A stretch of DNA of 8,418 nt, taken from the NCBI GenBank assembly GCA_029266795.1, contig JAQSWE010000123.1:1-8418 (forward strand). Reading direction: 5' to 3'. The first letter of the stretch is position 1, and every line of letters starts with the position of its first letter. Under the pieces are notes generated by a model. That model ran no database searches. It saw only the letters and a list, made by a program, of their open reading frames with translations, and was not told the DNA's origin. This document shows, one piece after another, positions 1-6,697 of the stretch. The position numbers and the translations under genes are program-made. Origin of the DNA: Alphaproteobacteria bacterium (GTDB lineage Bacteria; Pseudomonadota; Alphaproteobacteria; Micavibrionales; UBA2020).

Positions 1-717
1 GGTCTTCGCGCCCGCCGTGTCAACCAGCATCGATTCCATAGACATCAGCAGCGGCGCGTTTTGCTCCGATATCTGAACCATATCCATGCTGCCCGCGCTG
101 CGGCCTTTATATGTGGTTGCGAGGAATTTGCGCGCTTCGTCCTCCGCAATGCCCATCGTGAAATCGCCAAGGCCCATCGAGCGGAAGCGCGGGTCGACGA
201 AGCCGTAAATCAGGTGCTGCGTGCCGTCGACTTCCTTCGATACCTGCTTGTCTTTTGCGGCGCTAAAAGTAATGACGTTGCGGGCGGCGACGACTTCGCC
301 GGTTTTTTCATCTTGCACCACGATCCATTGTTCGCGGAACGGCGCGCCGGAAGCCTGCAGCTTTTTGTCGTGGTTCTTTTCCATCAGGGAAAGCAGCTTG
401 TCCAGCTCCTCGCGCTCCTCCGCAATCGGGAAGATTTTTTCGTAGAGACTGTACATCTGGGTCATCAGCGCGGTTGCGCCGGGTGCTGCGGGGTTGTCGA
501 TGATCGAGACTTTGAGGCCATTCTGGAAGTTATGCTTCGCGTGTTCCAGATCGCCTTTGTTGCGGGGGTCGCCGCCCATCTCGACGGCGACTTGGGCCAG
601 ATGATCCTTGGAGCGGCCCAGCTGCTCCTTCATTTCCGCCATCGCGTTTTTCGCGTTGGTCAGCAGTTCTTTCGCGTGGTGGCGTGCCTCATCCATATTC
701 GGTTTTTCTGCGCTCAT
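1..717 (-). CDS. GNAT-like acetyltransferase-fold protein with helical N-terminal extension (C-terminus off the window)
   Basis: The frame is open from an ATG at 717 to the left edge: 239 codons with no stop, so the C-terminus lies outside the window. Residues 1-60 are charged and helical, probably an extension. A GNAT-type pattern follows: YEKIFP with EER at about 92-102, a strand REQWIVVQDEKTGEVV, and RSMGLG at 179-184, which fits the R/Q-x-x-G-x-G/A loop that binds acetyl-CoA pyrophosphate in GNAT enzymes. After it come an acidic helix and a strand ending ISEQNAP, where GNATs often carry N-x-x. The substrate cannot be told. The frame is supported by GC-rich third positions; the ribosome site is weak (AAAAAGG about 8 bases before the ATG). 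The gene stands alone after a 205-bp gap, so it probably has its own promoter. That a protein is encoded here is fairly certain; the GNAT assignment rests on motif reading only. Confidence 0.72.
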   Translation of the reverse strand, partial: MSAEKPNMDEARHHAKELLTNAKNAMAEMKEQLGRSKDHLAQVAVEMGGDPRNKGDLEHAKHNFQNGLKVSIIDNPAAPGATALMTQMYSLYEKIFPIAEEREELDKLLSLMEKNHDKKLQASGAPFREQWIVVQDEKTGEVVAARNVITFSAAKDKQVSKEVDGTQHLIYGFVDPRFRSMGLGDFTMGIAEDEARKFLATTYKGRSAGSMDMVQISEQNAPLLMSMESMLVDTAGAKT

Positions 718-829
718 CGTTTGTGCCTTTTTTTAAATAGATTTGCACGCGGGTCTTCCCGGTCCTGCCGTTACTGTGCAGGCCGAGGGCGCGTGTGGGG
801 TTCTTTGCGTGGTTGTTTTGCATAATCTA

Positions 830-858
830 ATGGTATTTAAATACCACTATTATGGCAA
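830..858 (-). promoter_or_regulatory. Candidate sigma70-type promoter for the GNAT-like gene
   Basis: On the minus strand TTGCCA (853-858, five of six matches to TTGACA) is followed after exactly 17 bases by TACCAT (830-835, four of six matches to TATAAT). Transcription would start near 823, giving a leader of about 105 bases before the ATG at 717. The surrounding 205-bp gap (718-922) is clearly more AT-rich than the neighbouring genes and holds no convincing gene. The palindrome at 831-846 covers most of the -10 box and part of the spacer, so a bound regulator would block it. The match is by eye and unproven. Confidence 0.4.
831..846. promoter_or_regulatory. Perfect 16-bp palindrome, candidate operator
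   Basis: TGGTATTTAAATACCA equals its own reverse complement over all 16 bases, with half-site TGGTATTT. It has no loop, so it suits binding of a dimeric regulator better than an RNA hairpin, and no T-run follows as a terminator would need. It overlaps the -10 element of the candidate promoter for the GNAT-like gene. TGGT...ACCA ends are seen in several GntR/FadR-type operators, but that alone does not identify the regulator, and no regulator gene is visible in the window. Confidence 0.45.
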
Positions 859-922
859 GAGATGAATTTTAAGTCTCTGAAATATATGAATTAAGTAATG
901 CTGAAATTGAGCAGAATCGGGC

Positions 923-1250
923 TTATTTCTTCTTGCCCTTGGACCCGCCGCCTTTTTGGGCTGCAGCGAGCGCGAGCATGGTATCGATGTGCTTTTGCGA
1001 CGTGCTGCCGGGGCGGCTGACCGCGCCGTCGGGCTGGCCGAAAGCAACGCTATCCGCGCCGCCCTTCAATGCGCCCAGCATCGCACCGCCGAATTCGCCT
1101 GATGCTTTGCATGTGCGGCGTCACGAGGCCGAACAGCAGGCTCTGGTCCTTTTCCATCCATTGCAGCAGAAGGCGCTGCGCCTTTAGGTGGTTGCCATTC
1201 GATTTTTCCAGCGCATCTTTCACGCGCGACATCGCATATTCACGGCTCAT
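923..1250 (-). pseudogene. Small uncharacterised protein gene downstream of mfd, apparently frameshifted
   Basis: An ATG at 1250 follows a strong ribosome site (AGGGGAGG, six-base spacer). The frame reads about 47 sensible residues, then turns Arg-rich (codons such as CGG, AGG, CGA) and stops at 1050. The frame one base over takes up natural-looking coding from about 1108 (KASGEFGG, then AVSRPGSTSQKH, IDTMLALAAAQK) to a lysine-rich tail and TAA at 923-925. That second frame has a stop at 1121-1123 and no good start of its own. Dropping one base near 1104-1112 joins the two into 108 residues. The N-terminal part (KDALEKSNGNHLKAQRLLLQ) is helical and loosely recalls a Fis-type helix-turn-helix; this is only an impression. 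It starts 50 bp after mfd and is probably cotranscribed. It may be a real mutation or a sequencing error. Function unknown. Confidence 0.65.
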
Positions 1251-1256
1251 AAGGAA

Positions 1257-1264
1257 CCTCCCCT
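1257..1264 (-). promoter_or_regulatory. Strong Shine-Dalgarno site fixing the start of the small gene after mfd
   Basis: The minus strand reads AGGGGAGG followed by six bases and ATG at 1250. This decides the start over an in-frame TTG at 1304 (which overlaps the mfd stop) and an ATG at 1280, neither of which has a comparable site. A site this good supports the view that the short frame is, or recently was, a translated gene. Confidence 0.6.
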
Positions 1265-1300
1265 GTTCTGCGTCCAGCATGGCATATCCCCTTGTAAAAC

Positions 1301-4300
1301 TCAAACGAGGGCAGCCAGTTCCTTCATGATCTTATGGACACCCTTGACGCGAACCGGCAGGTCGTCCCACGGGCGCATGAACACCAGTTTCTGGTCTTCG
1401 GGGCGGATTTTGGCCGTGCCGGTCTGTTTCTGGATATATTGCACCAGTTTCGGCAGGTTGATCTTGGCCGTGCGGTGGAACGCCAGCACAGCACCCTTCG
1501 GTCCTGAATCTACCCGCTCGACGCCCGCCGTGCGGCACAGCTGCTTGATCTCCACGAGGTCGAGCAGGTTTTCGACATCCTTCGGCAGCGGCCCGAAACG
1601 GTCGATGAGTTCGGCCGCGAAACCTTCGATTTCGGCACGGTCGGCCAGCGCGGCGATGCGTCGGTAGATAGAAAGGCGCAGATTGAGGTCGGGAATATAC
1701 GCTTCCGGAATGACGACCGCCATGCCGAGGTTGATGGTCGGAGCCCAATGGTCGGTCGACTGGATTTCGGTGAGGCCTTCGCGCGCAGCGGCGACGGCTT
1801 CCTCCAGCATCTGCTGGTAAAGCTCGACACCGATTTCGCGGATATGGCCGGACTGCTCCTCGCCCAGCAAATTGCCTGCGCCGCGAATATCGAGGTCGTG
1901 GGAGGCCAGCTGGAACCCCGCGCCCAGCTGGTCGAGCTGCTCGATGGCATGCAGGCGCTGCTCTGCCGTCTTGGTCAGTTTTTTGTCCTGCGCGAAAGTC
2001 AGGTAGGCATATGCGCGCTGTTTTGCACGGCCGATACGACCGCGCAACTGATACAGCTGTGCAAGACCGAACATTTCGGCGCGATGGATGATCATCGTGT
2101 TGGCATTCGGGATATCCAGGCCGGATTCAACGATGGTGGTGGAGAGCAGGATGTCATATGCGCCTTCGTAGAAGGCGGTCATTTTGTCTTCCAGCTCCTC
2201 TGGCGTCATCTGCCCATGCGCGACGACGACTTTCAATTCCGGCACCAGCGTTTTCAACCGGTCTTCAATATCTTCAAGGTCGGAAATGCGCGGGCAGACA
2301 TAAAAACTTTGCCCGCCACGATAATGTTCGCGCATCAGCGCATCGCGAAGGACGACAGGGTCATAGGGCAGCACAAAGGTCTTCACCGCAAGGCGGTCAA
2401 TGGGAGCTGTCGTGATCAGGCTCAACTCCCGCACGCCCGATAGCGCCATTTGTAGCGTGCGCGGGATGGGCGTGGCGGTCAGGGTCAGGACGTGCAGGTT
2501 ATCCTTCAATCCCTTGATCTTTTCCTTCTGCTTCACGCCGAACTTCTGCTCTTCGTCAACCACCAGCAGCGCAAGGTTGGAGAACTTGATTTTTTCGGAC
2601 AGCAGCGCATGGGTGCCGACGAGGATATTGATATCCCCCTTCTCGACGCCGACGCGCACCTGTTCAGCCTCGCGCCCTGTCACGAAGCGCGAGAGCAGGC
2701 CGACGCGAATGGGGAAGCCGTGGAAACGGCGCGAAAAGCCTTGGTAATGCTGCCGCGCCAGCAGCGTGGTCGGGGCAATGACTGCGACCTGATAACCGGC
2801 CAGTGCCGTGACAGCGGCAGCGCGCATCGCTACTTCCGTCTTGCCGAAGCCCACATCGCCGCAGACGAGACGATCCATCGCCATGTCTTTGTCGAGGTCT
2901 TCCAGCACATCCAGAATAGCGCGCTGCTGGTCTTCGGTTTCCGGATAGGGGAAACCTGCGGAGAATTTTTCGTAGGAACCGTCATGCACATGGATCGGCT
3001 CCGTCTTGCGCAGGATGCGCAGCGCCGCCACCTTCAGCAATTCATTGGCGAGCGCCAGCAGGTCGCGCTTGACGCGCGCTTTCCGCGCCTGCCATGCCGA
3101 GCCGCCAAGACGGTCGAGCACAGCCCCCGCTTCGGCGGAGCCATAGCGCGACAGCACATCAAGGTTTTCGACCGGCACGAACAGCTTGTCGCCACCCGCA
3201 TAGATCAGTTTCAGGCAGTCATGCGGAATGCCGTCGACGATGACGGTTTCAAGGCTGTCATATTTGCCGATGCCGTGATCTTCGTGGACGACGTAGTCGC
3301 CGTCATGAAGCTGGCTGATTTCAAAAAGGAACGCGTCGCTCTTTTTCTTCTTCTTCGTCGTGCGGCTGAGGCGGTCGCCCAGCATGTCCTGTTCGGTTAA
3401 AACGAGCAGGCTTTCGGTTTCAAAACCACGCTCGAGCCCTAGTACCGTGATGCCGACCGTTTTGGCATCGACCTTGTCGGGGCTGTCGACGGGCTCGATC
3501 TTCAACCCTTGCTCGCCAAAAATCGCCTGCAGCCGGTCGGCGGAGCCGTTGCTATACGCCGCCAGCAAGACCTTCTTGCCGCTGCCGGAAATTTTCTCGA
3601 TATGCTCGCGGATGACGCCGTAAATATCTGCATTCGGCAGCGCGCGGATATCGCCGAAGTCACGGCTCTTACGCGCGCCGCCGTCTTTCTGCCCCGGCGC
3701 GGGGTTGAAGGGCGACAGGTCGTAAACGTCATGCTCGCGCAAACGCACTTCCCATTCCGCATGGGGCAGATACAGGCTTTCCATCGGCACGGGGCGATAG
3801 GACGCCGACTGGTTATCGTTCTTCTTCCGATTGGCAGCGTCGGATTCCTGCATGATTCGGCGGGCCTGATACAGGTCTTCAACCGCCTTCATGCGCTCGA
3901 TATGCGCGTGCTCGACCTGATAATCCAGCGTCACGGTCGCATCCGGCACGTAATCGAACAGCGTATCCAGCTTGCCGTAGTAGAGCGGCAGCCAGTGTTC
4001 CATGCCCGCATATTTGCGGCCTTCGCTGATCGCTTCGTAGAGCGGGTCGTCATCGCGCACCGTGCCGAACATCTCGCGGTAGGCCGAGCGGAAACGCGCG
4101 ATGTTTTCTTCCGTCAGCAGCGCTTCGGAAACGGGATAGAGCGTCAGCTCGTCGCGCTCTTCCGTCGTGCGCTGGCTGAGCGCGTCGAAGGCACGGATAT
4201 TTTCGATCTCGTCGCCGAACGTATCGATGCGCAACGGGTCGTGCGAGCCGGAGGGGAAGATGTCGATCAGGCTGCCGCGGATCGCATATTCGCCGGCCTC

Positions 4301-4777
4301 GCGCACCGTTTCGGTGCGGTGATAGCCGTTGGCGTTCATAAACGCCTGCATCTGCGCCATGTCGAGGTTTTCATTCTTGCGCGCGCTGAAGACGGCATTC
4401 TTCAAAATATCGCGCGGCGGCACGCGCTGGCCAACGGCGGAAACGGTCGTCAGGATAATCAGCGGCACACCCTGCTTGCGATGCAGCAAGCGCGAAAGGG
4501 CGCGCAGGCGTTCCCCCACAACCTCGGTCGTCGGCGAGATACGGTCATAGGGCAGGCAGTCCCAAGCGGGAAAGCGCAGAACTTCGACATCCGCGCCGAA
4601 GAACCGCAAGCCCTCGGAAATTTCCTCGAATCGCATGTCATCGGAGCAGACATGGAGGACCGGCGCCCGGCTCTCGCGCGCGAGCCTGGCCAGCAAAACG
4701 GAATCGTACCCCTCCGGTACGCCAAAAAGGGGGTACCGTTGCGGTTTTTCCTTCAGCTTGGGACTGCTGGTGGTCAT
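1301..4777 (-). CDS. mfd: Transcription-repair coupling factor Mfd
   Basis: Mfd is a cytosolic ATP-driven translocase that pushes stalled RNA polymerase off DNA and recruits UvrA to the lesion. At 1158 residues it matches the family's usual length (about 1150). Visible in order: the UvrB-like N-terminal module (about 20-330, with GSLIDIFP at 168-175); a variable linker; the polymerase-interaction domain (about 485-550, with HEDHGIGKY at 498-506 and KLFVPVENLD at 531-540); a RecG-like helicase core with Walker A GDVGFGKT at 640-647, DEEQ at 741-744, TATPIPRTL at 767-775 and QLRGRIGR at 910-917; the translocation (TRG) segment at about 935-971; and a C-terminal TRCF domain (LRLSIYRRIA at 1033-1042). 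All motor motifs look intact. A run of five lysines at 475-479 just precedes the polymerase-binding domain. The ATG at 4777 has AGGGA five bases upstream. It follows sdhE by 51 bp and is probably cotranscribed with it. Confidence 0.98.
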   Translation of the reverse strand: MTTSSPKLKEKPQRYPLFGVPEGYDSVLLARLARESRAPVLHVCSDDMRFEEISEGLRFFGADVEVLRFPAWDCLPYDRISPTTEVVGERLRALSRLLHRKQGVPLIILTTVSAVGQRVPPRDILKNAVFSARKNENLDMAQMQAFMNANGYHRTETVREAGEYAIRGSLIDIFPSGSHDPLRIDTFGDEIENIRAFDALSQRTTEERDELTLYPVSEALLTEENIARFRSAYREMFGTVRDDDPLYEAISEGRKYAGMEHWLPLYYGKLDTLFDYVPDATVTLDYQVEHAHIERMKAVEDLYQARRIMQESDAANRKKNDNQSASYRPVPMESLYLPHAEWEVRLREHDVYDLSPFNPAPGQKDGGARKSRDFGDIRALPNADIYGVIREHIEKISGSGKKVLLAAYSNGSADRLQAIFGEQGLKIEPVDSPDKVDAKTVGITVLGLERGFETESLLVLTEQDMLGDRLSRTTKKKKKSDAFLFEISQLHDGDYVVHEDHGIGKYDSLETVIVDGIPHDCLKLIYAGGDKLFVPVENLDVLSRYGSAEAGAVLDRLGGSAWQARKARVKRDLLALANELLKVAALRILRKTEPIHVHDGSYEKFSAGFPYPETEDQQRAILDVLEDLDKDMAMDRLVCGDVGFGKTEVAMRAAAVTALAGYQVAVIAPTTLLARQHYQGFSRRFHGFPIRVGLLSRFVTGREAEQVRVGVEKGDINILVGTHALLSEKIKFSNLALLVVDEEQKFGVKQKEKIKGLKDNLHVLTLTATPIPRTLQMALSGVRELSLITTAPIDRLAVKTFVLPYDPVVLRDALMREHYRGGQSFYVCPRISDLEDIEDRLKTLVPELKVVVAHGQMTPEELEDKMTAFYEGAYDILLSTTIVESGLDIPNANTMIIHRAEMFGLAQLYQLRGRIGRAKQRAYAYLTFAQDKKLTKTAEQRLHAIEQLDQLGAGFQLASHDLDIRGAGNLLGEEQSGHIREIGVELYQQMLEEAVAAAREGLTEIQSTDHWAPTINLGMAVVIPEAYIPDLNLRLSIYRRIAALADRAEIEGFAAELIDRFGPLPKDVENLLDLVEIKQLCRTAGVERVDSGPKGAVLAFHRTAKINLPKLVQYIQKQTGTAKIRPEDQKLVFMRPWDDLPVRVKGVHKIMKELAALV

Positions 4778-4801
4778 ATCAATCCCTGTCGAGTTTTAAT
4801 C

Positions 4802-4816
4802 CCGCCATCGCGGCGG
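4802..4816 (-). other. Small GC hairpin between sdhE and mfd
   Basis: CCGCC and GGCGG (4802-4806 and 4812-4816) can pair as a five-base-pair stem with a five-base loop. On the minus transcript it is followed by GATTAAAA rather than a run of U, so it does not look like a Rho-independent terminator. It might affect mRNA stability or the relative expression of sdhE and mfd, but a stem this short is expected by chance in GC-rich DNA. Confidence 0.2.
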
Positions 4817-4828
4817 AGGCACTTCGTA

Positions 4829-5107
4829 TCATTTATCCGCGTAAAACGCCAATAAAAGCCGCACAACCGCACTATCCTCGGCGGGCGGCAGGGGCTCTTG
4901 CCCCGTTATCCAGTTATATATGTCGGGGTCGCTGTTATTCAAAAAACGGTCATAGGAGGCCAGTTCATCCGCGCCGAAACCGGCCATATGCGCATCGGCA
5001 AAGCGGCCGAGCAGCAAATCGACCTCCCGCGTGCCGCGATGCCAGCTACGGAAGCCCAACTGCTTGCGCTTTATGGATATATTGTCCTCGGGGGCAACTT
5101 CGTGCAT
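4829..5107 (-). CDS. sdhE: Succinate dehydrogenase assembly factor 2 / FAD assembly factor SdhE
   Basis: SdhE (DUF339, YgfY/Sdh5 family) is a small soluble protein that promotes covalent attachment of FAD to the flavoprotein subunit of succinate dehydrogenase (complex II). The product is 92 residues, typical for the family. The hallmark RGxxE is present as RGTRE at 24-28, within RSWHRGTREVDLLLGRF; the later ELASYDRFL and DPDIYNWITG with P-rich tail also match. I chose the ATG at 5107 because CAGG lies six bases upstream. The same frame extends to a TTG at 5128, adding seven residues and leaving only 8 bp to the divergent gene, but that start lacks a good ribosome site. It lies 51 bp upstream of mfd and opens the leftward operon. 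No succinate dehydrogenase structural genes are in the window. Confidence 0.95.
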   Translation of the reverse strand: MHEVAPEDNISIKRKQLGFRSWHRGTREVDLLLGRFADAHMAGFGADELASYDRFLNNSDPDIYNWITGQEPLPPAEDSAVVRLLLAFYADK

Positions 5108-5110
5108 ATT
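5082..5110 (+). promoter_or_regulatory. Possible promoter of the rightward operon, inside the start of sdhE
   Basis: TTGTCC (5082-5087, four of six) and CATATT (5105-5110, four of six) are separated by 17 bases, which would start transcription near 5117, about 20 bases before the ATG at 5137. The gap between the divergent starts is only about 29 bp, so a promoter for the plus strand must lie largely inside sdhE. The element is weak and chosen by eye; I did not find an equally good one for the sdhE-mfd direction. Confidence 0.25.
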
Positions 5111-5136
5111 CAACCTGTTCAATTTCAAGGATCACA

Positions 5137-5754
5137 ATGATGGCGGACAAAAATTTCTTCAAGGATAATTTCGTATTGATTATCGGGCTCGCCCTGCCCG
5201 TGCTGCTGATGGTCGGTTTCATGGTCGTCGCCAGCTTGCCGCAGAAAATGGGGGATCCGCCGAAATACGACCTGATTTTCTCGACCTCTGATTACAATTA
5301 CAGTCCCGAGAAAGGTCGCCCCGTGAACGTCTCACTGGTGGTGAAGGACGGCGTATTGAAGGCGCAATACACGAAGGTTCCGGACACCAAAAACCCCAAC
5401 TATAATTGGATCAAACTGTACCAGTTCGATGCCAAGACACAAACGGTGCGCCTGCTGGAATTTGGCGATCCCTACGAAATGGACAAGATCGACCCGTCGC
5501 GCGAAGACACGGTCGAGGCGACCAAGGGCCTGAAGCTTGATACCACGCTGAAATCTCCCGACGGTTTTGAACTTACCGCTGAGAATTACCGCCGTTACGG
5601 CCTTGTGAATGAAATCTTCGGCAGCTGGCGCAACGATTACAACATGAAGCTGCGCAGCGGCATGACCGCCGTGCCGCTGAAAACCGGCAATCCTAACGAG
5701 GTATTCTACAACGGCCAGACCAATTTCATCGGCTGGGTCACAGGAACAAATTAA
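5137..5754 (+). CDS. Uncharacterised single-pass membrane-anchored protein, partner of the DUF2157-like gene
   Basis: I do not recognise this 205-residue protein. A short basic N-terminus is followed by one hydrophobic segment at about 12-33 (FVLIIGLALPVLLMVGFMVV) without a clear signal-peptidase site, so it is most likely an uncleaved anchor with residues 35-205 in the periplasm. That part is polar, rich in Tyr and Asp, and looks beta-rich (PPKYDLIFST at 41-50, VNVSLVVKDG at 63-72), ending in NFIGWVTGTN. There are no cysteines and no catalytic motif I can name. AAGGA at 5127-5131 serves either of two adjacent starts, 5137 (five-base spacer) or 5140 (eight-base spacer). Its stop is one base before the next gene's ATG, so the two are surely cotranscribed and probably act together. 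It diverges from sdhE across about 29 bp. Confidence 0.85.
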   Translation: MMADKNFFKDNFVLIIGLALPVLLMVGFMVVASLPQKMGDPPKYDLIFSTSDYNYSPEKGRPVNVSLVVKDGVLKAQYTKVPDTKNPNYNWIKLYQFDAKTQTVRLLEFGDPYEMDKIDPSREDTVEATKGLKLDTTLKSPDGFELTAENYRRYGLVNEIFGSWRNDYNMKLRSGMTAVPLKTGNPNEVFYNGQTNFIGWVTGTN

Positions 5755-5755
5755 C

Positions 5756-6694
5756 ATGACCGCAAAACAGGACGCCCTCGTCGAAGTCGTCGATATCATC
5801 AAGCGCCATGGTTTGACGCTTGAGGAAGTTTACGCAGCTCTGCAGAACACCGTCGAATTCAAGGCGCAGAAATCCAGCAGCCTGCTGATGCGTATTTTCG
5901 GCTATCTGGGTGGATTGTTCGTCATCTCAGGCGTCGCCACCTTTATTGGCATGCAATGGAACGACCTCGGCCCCGCCGGGCAGATCATGTGCACGCTCGG
6001 CATCGGTTTCTGCATGTTCATTGCGGCGATCACCTGCACCACAGACGAGAAACTTGAAATGGCGGCGACACCGCTTTTCCTGCTCGCGGCGGTCTTGCAG
6101 CCGATGGGCATCGCGGTCGTAATGGATATCTTTTCACGTGGCGGGGAGCCTGCACATGGTGTGCTGTTCCTGACAGGCGTGATGATGATACAGCAGGGCG
6201 CGGCATTCATCGCGAAAGACCGCACGGTCTTGGCCTTCACGACGCTTGTGTTTTCTGGACTATTCCTGTTCACCGCGCTCGATCTGCTGGAAATTCCGGC
6301 TGACCTGATCGGCCTCGTGATGGGTACGTCGCTGACCTGCATCGGCTGGAGCCTCGATAAATCTAAGCACAAGCCGCTGGCATGGATCTGTTACCTCGCC
6401 GGTACTTGTATGGTGCTGTGCGTGGCGGCGGATATCCTGCGCGGCACGCCATTTGAAATCCTGTTCCTCGGCCTGTCCTGCGCCATTATTTTCCTGTCGA
6501 CGGTCGCACGCAGCCGCACGTTGCTGGTGGTGGGTACGATCGCGCTGCTCAGCTATGTCGGGTATTTCATGGACAAATACTTCGGCGGGCTGCTGGCGGG
6601 GCCGATTGGCCTGATACTCGTCGGCGTATTGCTGATCGGCGCGGGCGTTGCCGCCGTGAAGGTCAACAACAAGTATATCAAGCAAAAAGGATAG
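5756..6694 (+). CDS. Polytopic membrane protein, DUF2157-like
   Basis: This 312-residue protein has a cytosolic-looking N-terminus of about 45 residues (a short helix, IIKRHGLTLEEVYAAL, then a polar stretch) followed by about ten hydrophobic segments, near 47-67, 75-95, 103-125, 134-153, 157-176, 181-199, 207-226, 233-250, 254-271 and 277-301, and a short basic tail (KVNNKYIKQKG). The layout resembles the uncharacterised DUF2157 family: an N-terminal soluble helical region, then a first membrane segment with GYLGGLFVISGVATFIG running into QWNDL, and a last segment of the type LILVGVLLIGAG. Family assignment is from pattern memory. No transporter signature or charged intramembrane motif gives a substrate. 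Its ATG follows the upstream stop by one base (AGGA about ten bases upstream), and recG begins three bases after its stop. It is a membrane protein of unknown role. Confidence 0.85.
   Translation: MTAKQDALVEVVDIIKRHGLTLEEVYAALQNTVEFKAQKSSSLLMRIFGYLGGLFVISGVATFIGMQWNDLGPAGQIMCTLGIGFCMFIAAITCTTDEKLEMAATPLFLLAAVLQPMGIAVVMDIFSRGGEPAHGVLFLTGVMMIQQGAAFIAKDRTVLAFTTLVFSGLFLFTALDLLEIPADLIGLVMGTSLTCIGWSLDKSKHKPLAWICYLAGTCMVLCVAADILRGTPFEILFLGLSCAIIFLSTVARSRTLLVVGTIALLSYVGYFMDKYFGGLLAGPIGLILVGVLLIGAGVAAVKVNNKYIKQKG
6687..6691 (+). promoter_or_regulatory. Shine-Dalgarno site selecting the GTG start of recG
   Basis: AAGGA ends six bases before GTG at 6698 and overlaps the last codons of the upstream membrane gene. 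No ATG occurs in the recG frame until about codon 25, inside the conserved N-terminal VPGVGPRM segment, so the GTG start is preferred. Expression of recG is therefore probably tied to translation of the gene before it. Confidence 0.6.
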
Positions 6695-6697
6695 GTC

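Noticed and set aside
689..823. A 44-codon minus-strand frame beginning with ATG at 823 and overlapping the start of the GNAT-like gene
   Set aside because: No ribosome site precedes it, composition is polar and unremarkable, and it lies where the candidate promoter would begin its transcript; it is most simply the leader of the next gene.
858..878. Short inverted repeat AGAGA / TCTCT downstream of the frameshifted gene, considered as a terminator
   Set aside because: Only five pairs with an 11-base loop and no T-run after it on either strand.
4802..4816. GC hairpin before mfd considered as a Rho-independent terminator of sdhE
   Set aside because: Five-pair stem followed by A-rich rather than U-rich sequence on the minus transcript.
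3509..4855. Long plus-strand open frame (448 codons) opposite mfd
   Set aside because: It is antisense to the well-conserved N-terminal half of Mfd; GC-rich third positions on the real strand keep the opposite frame free of stops. The product resembles no family.
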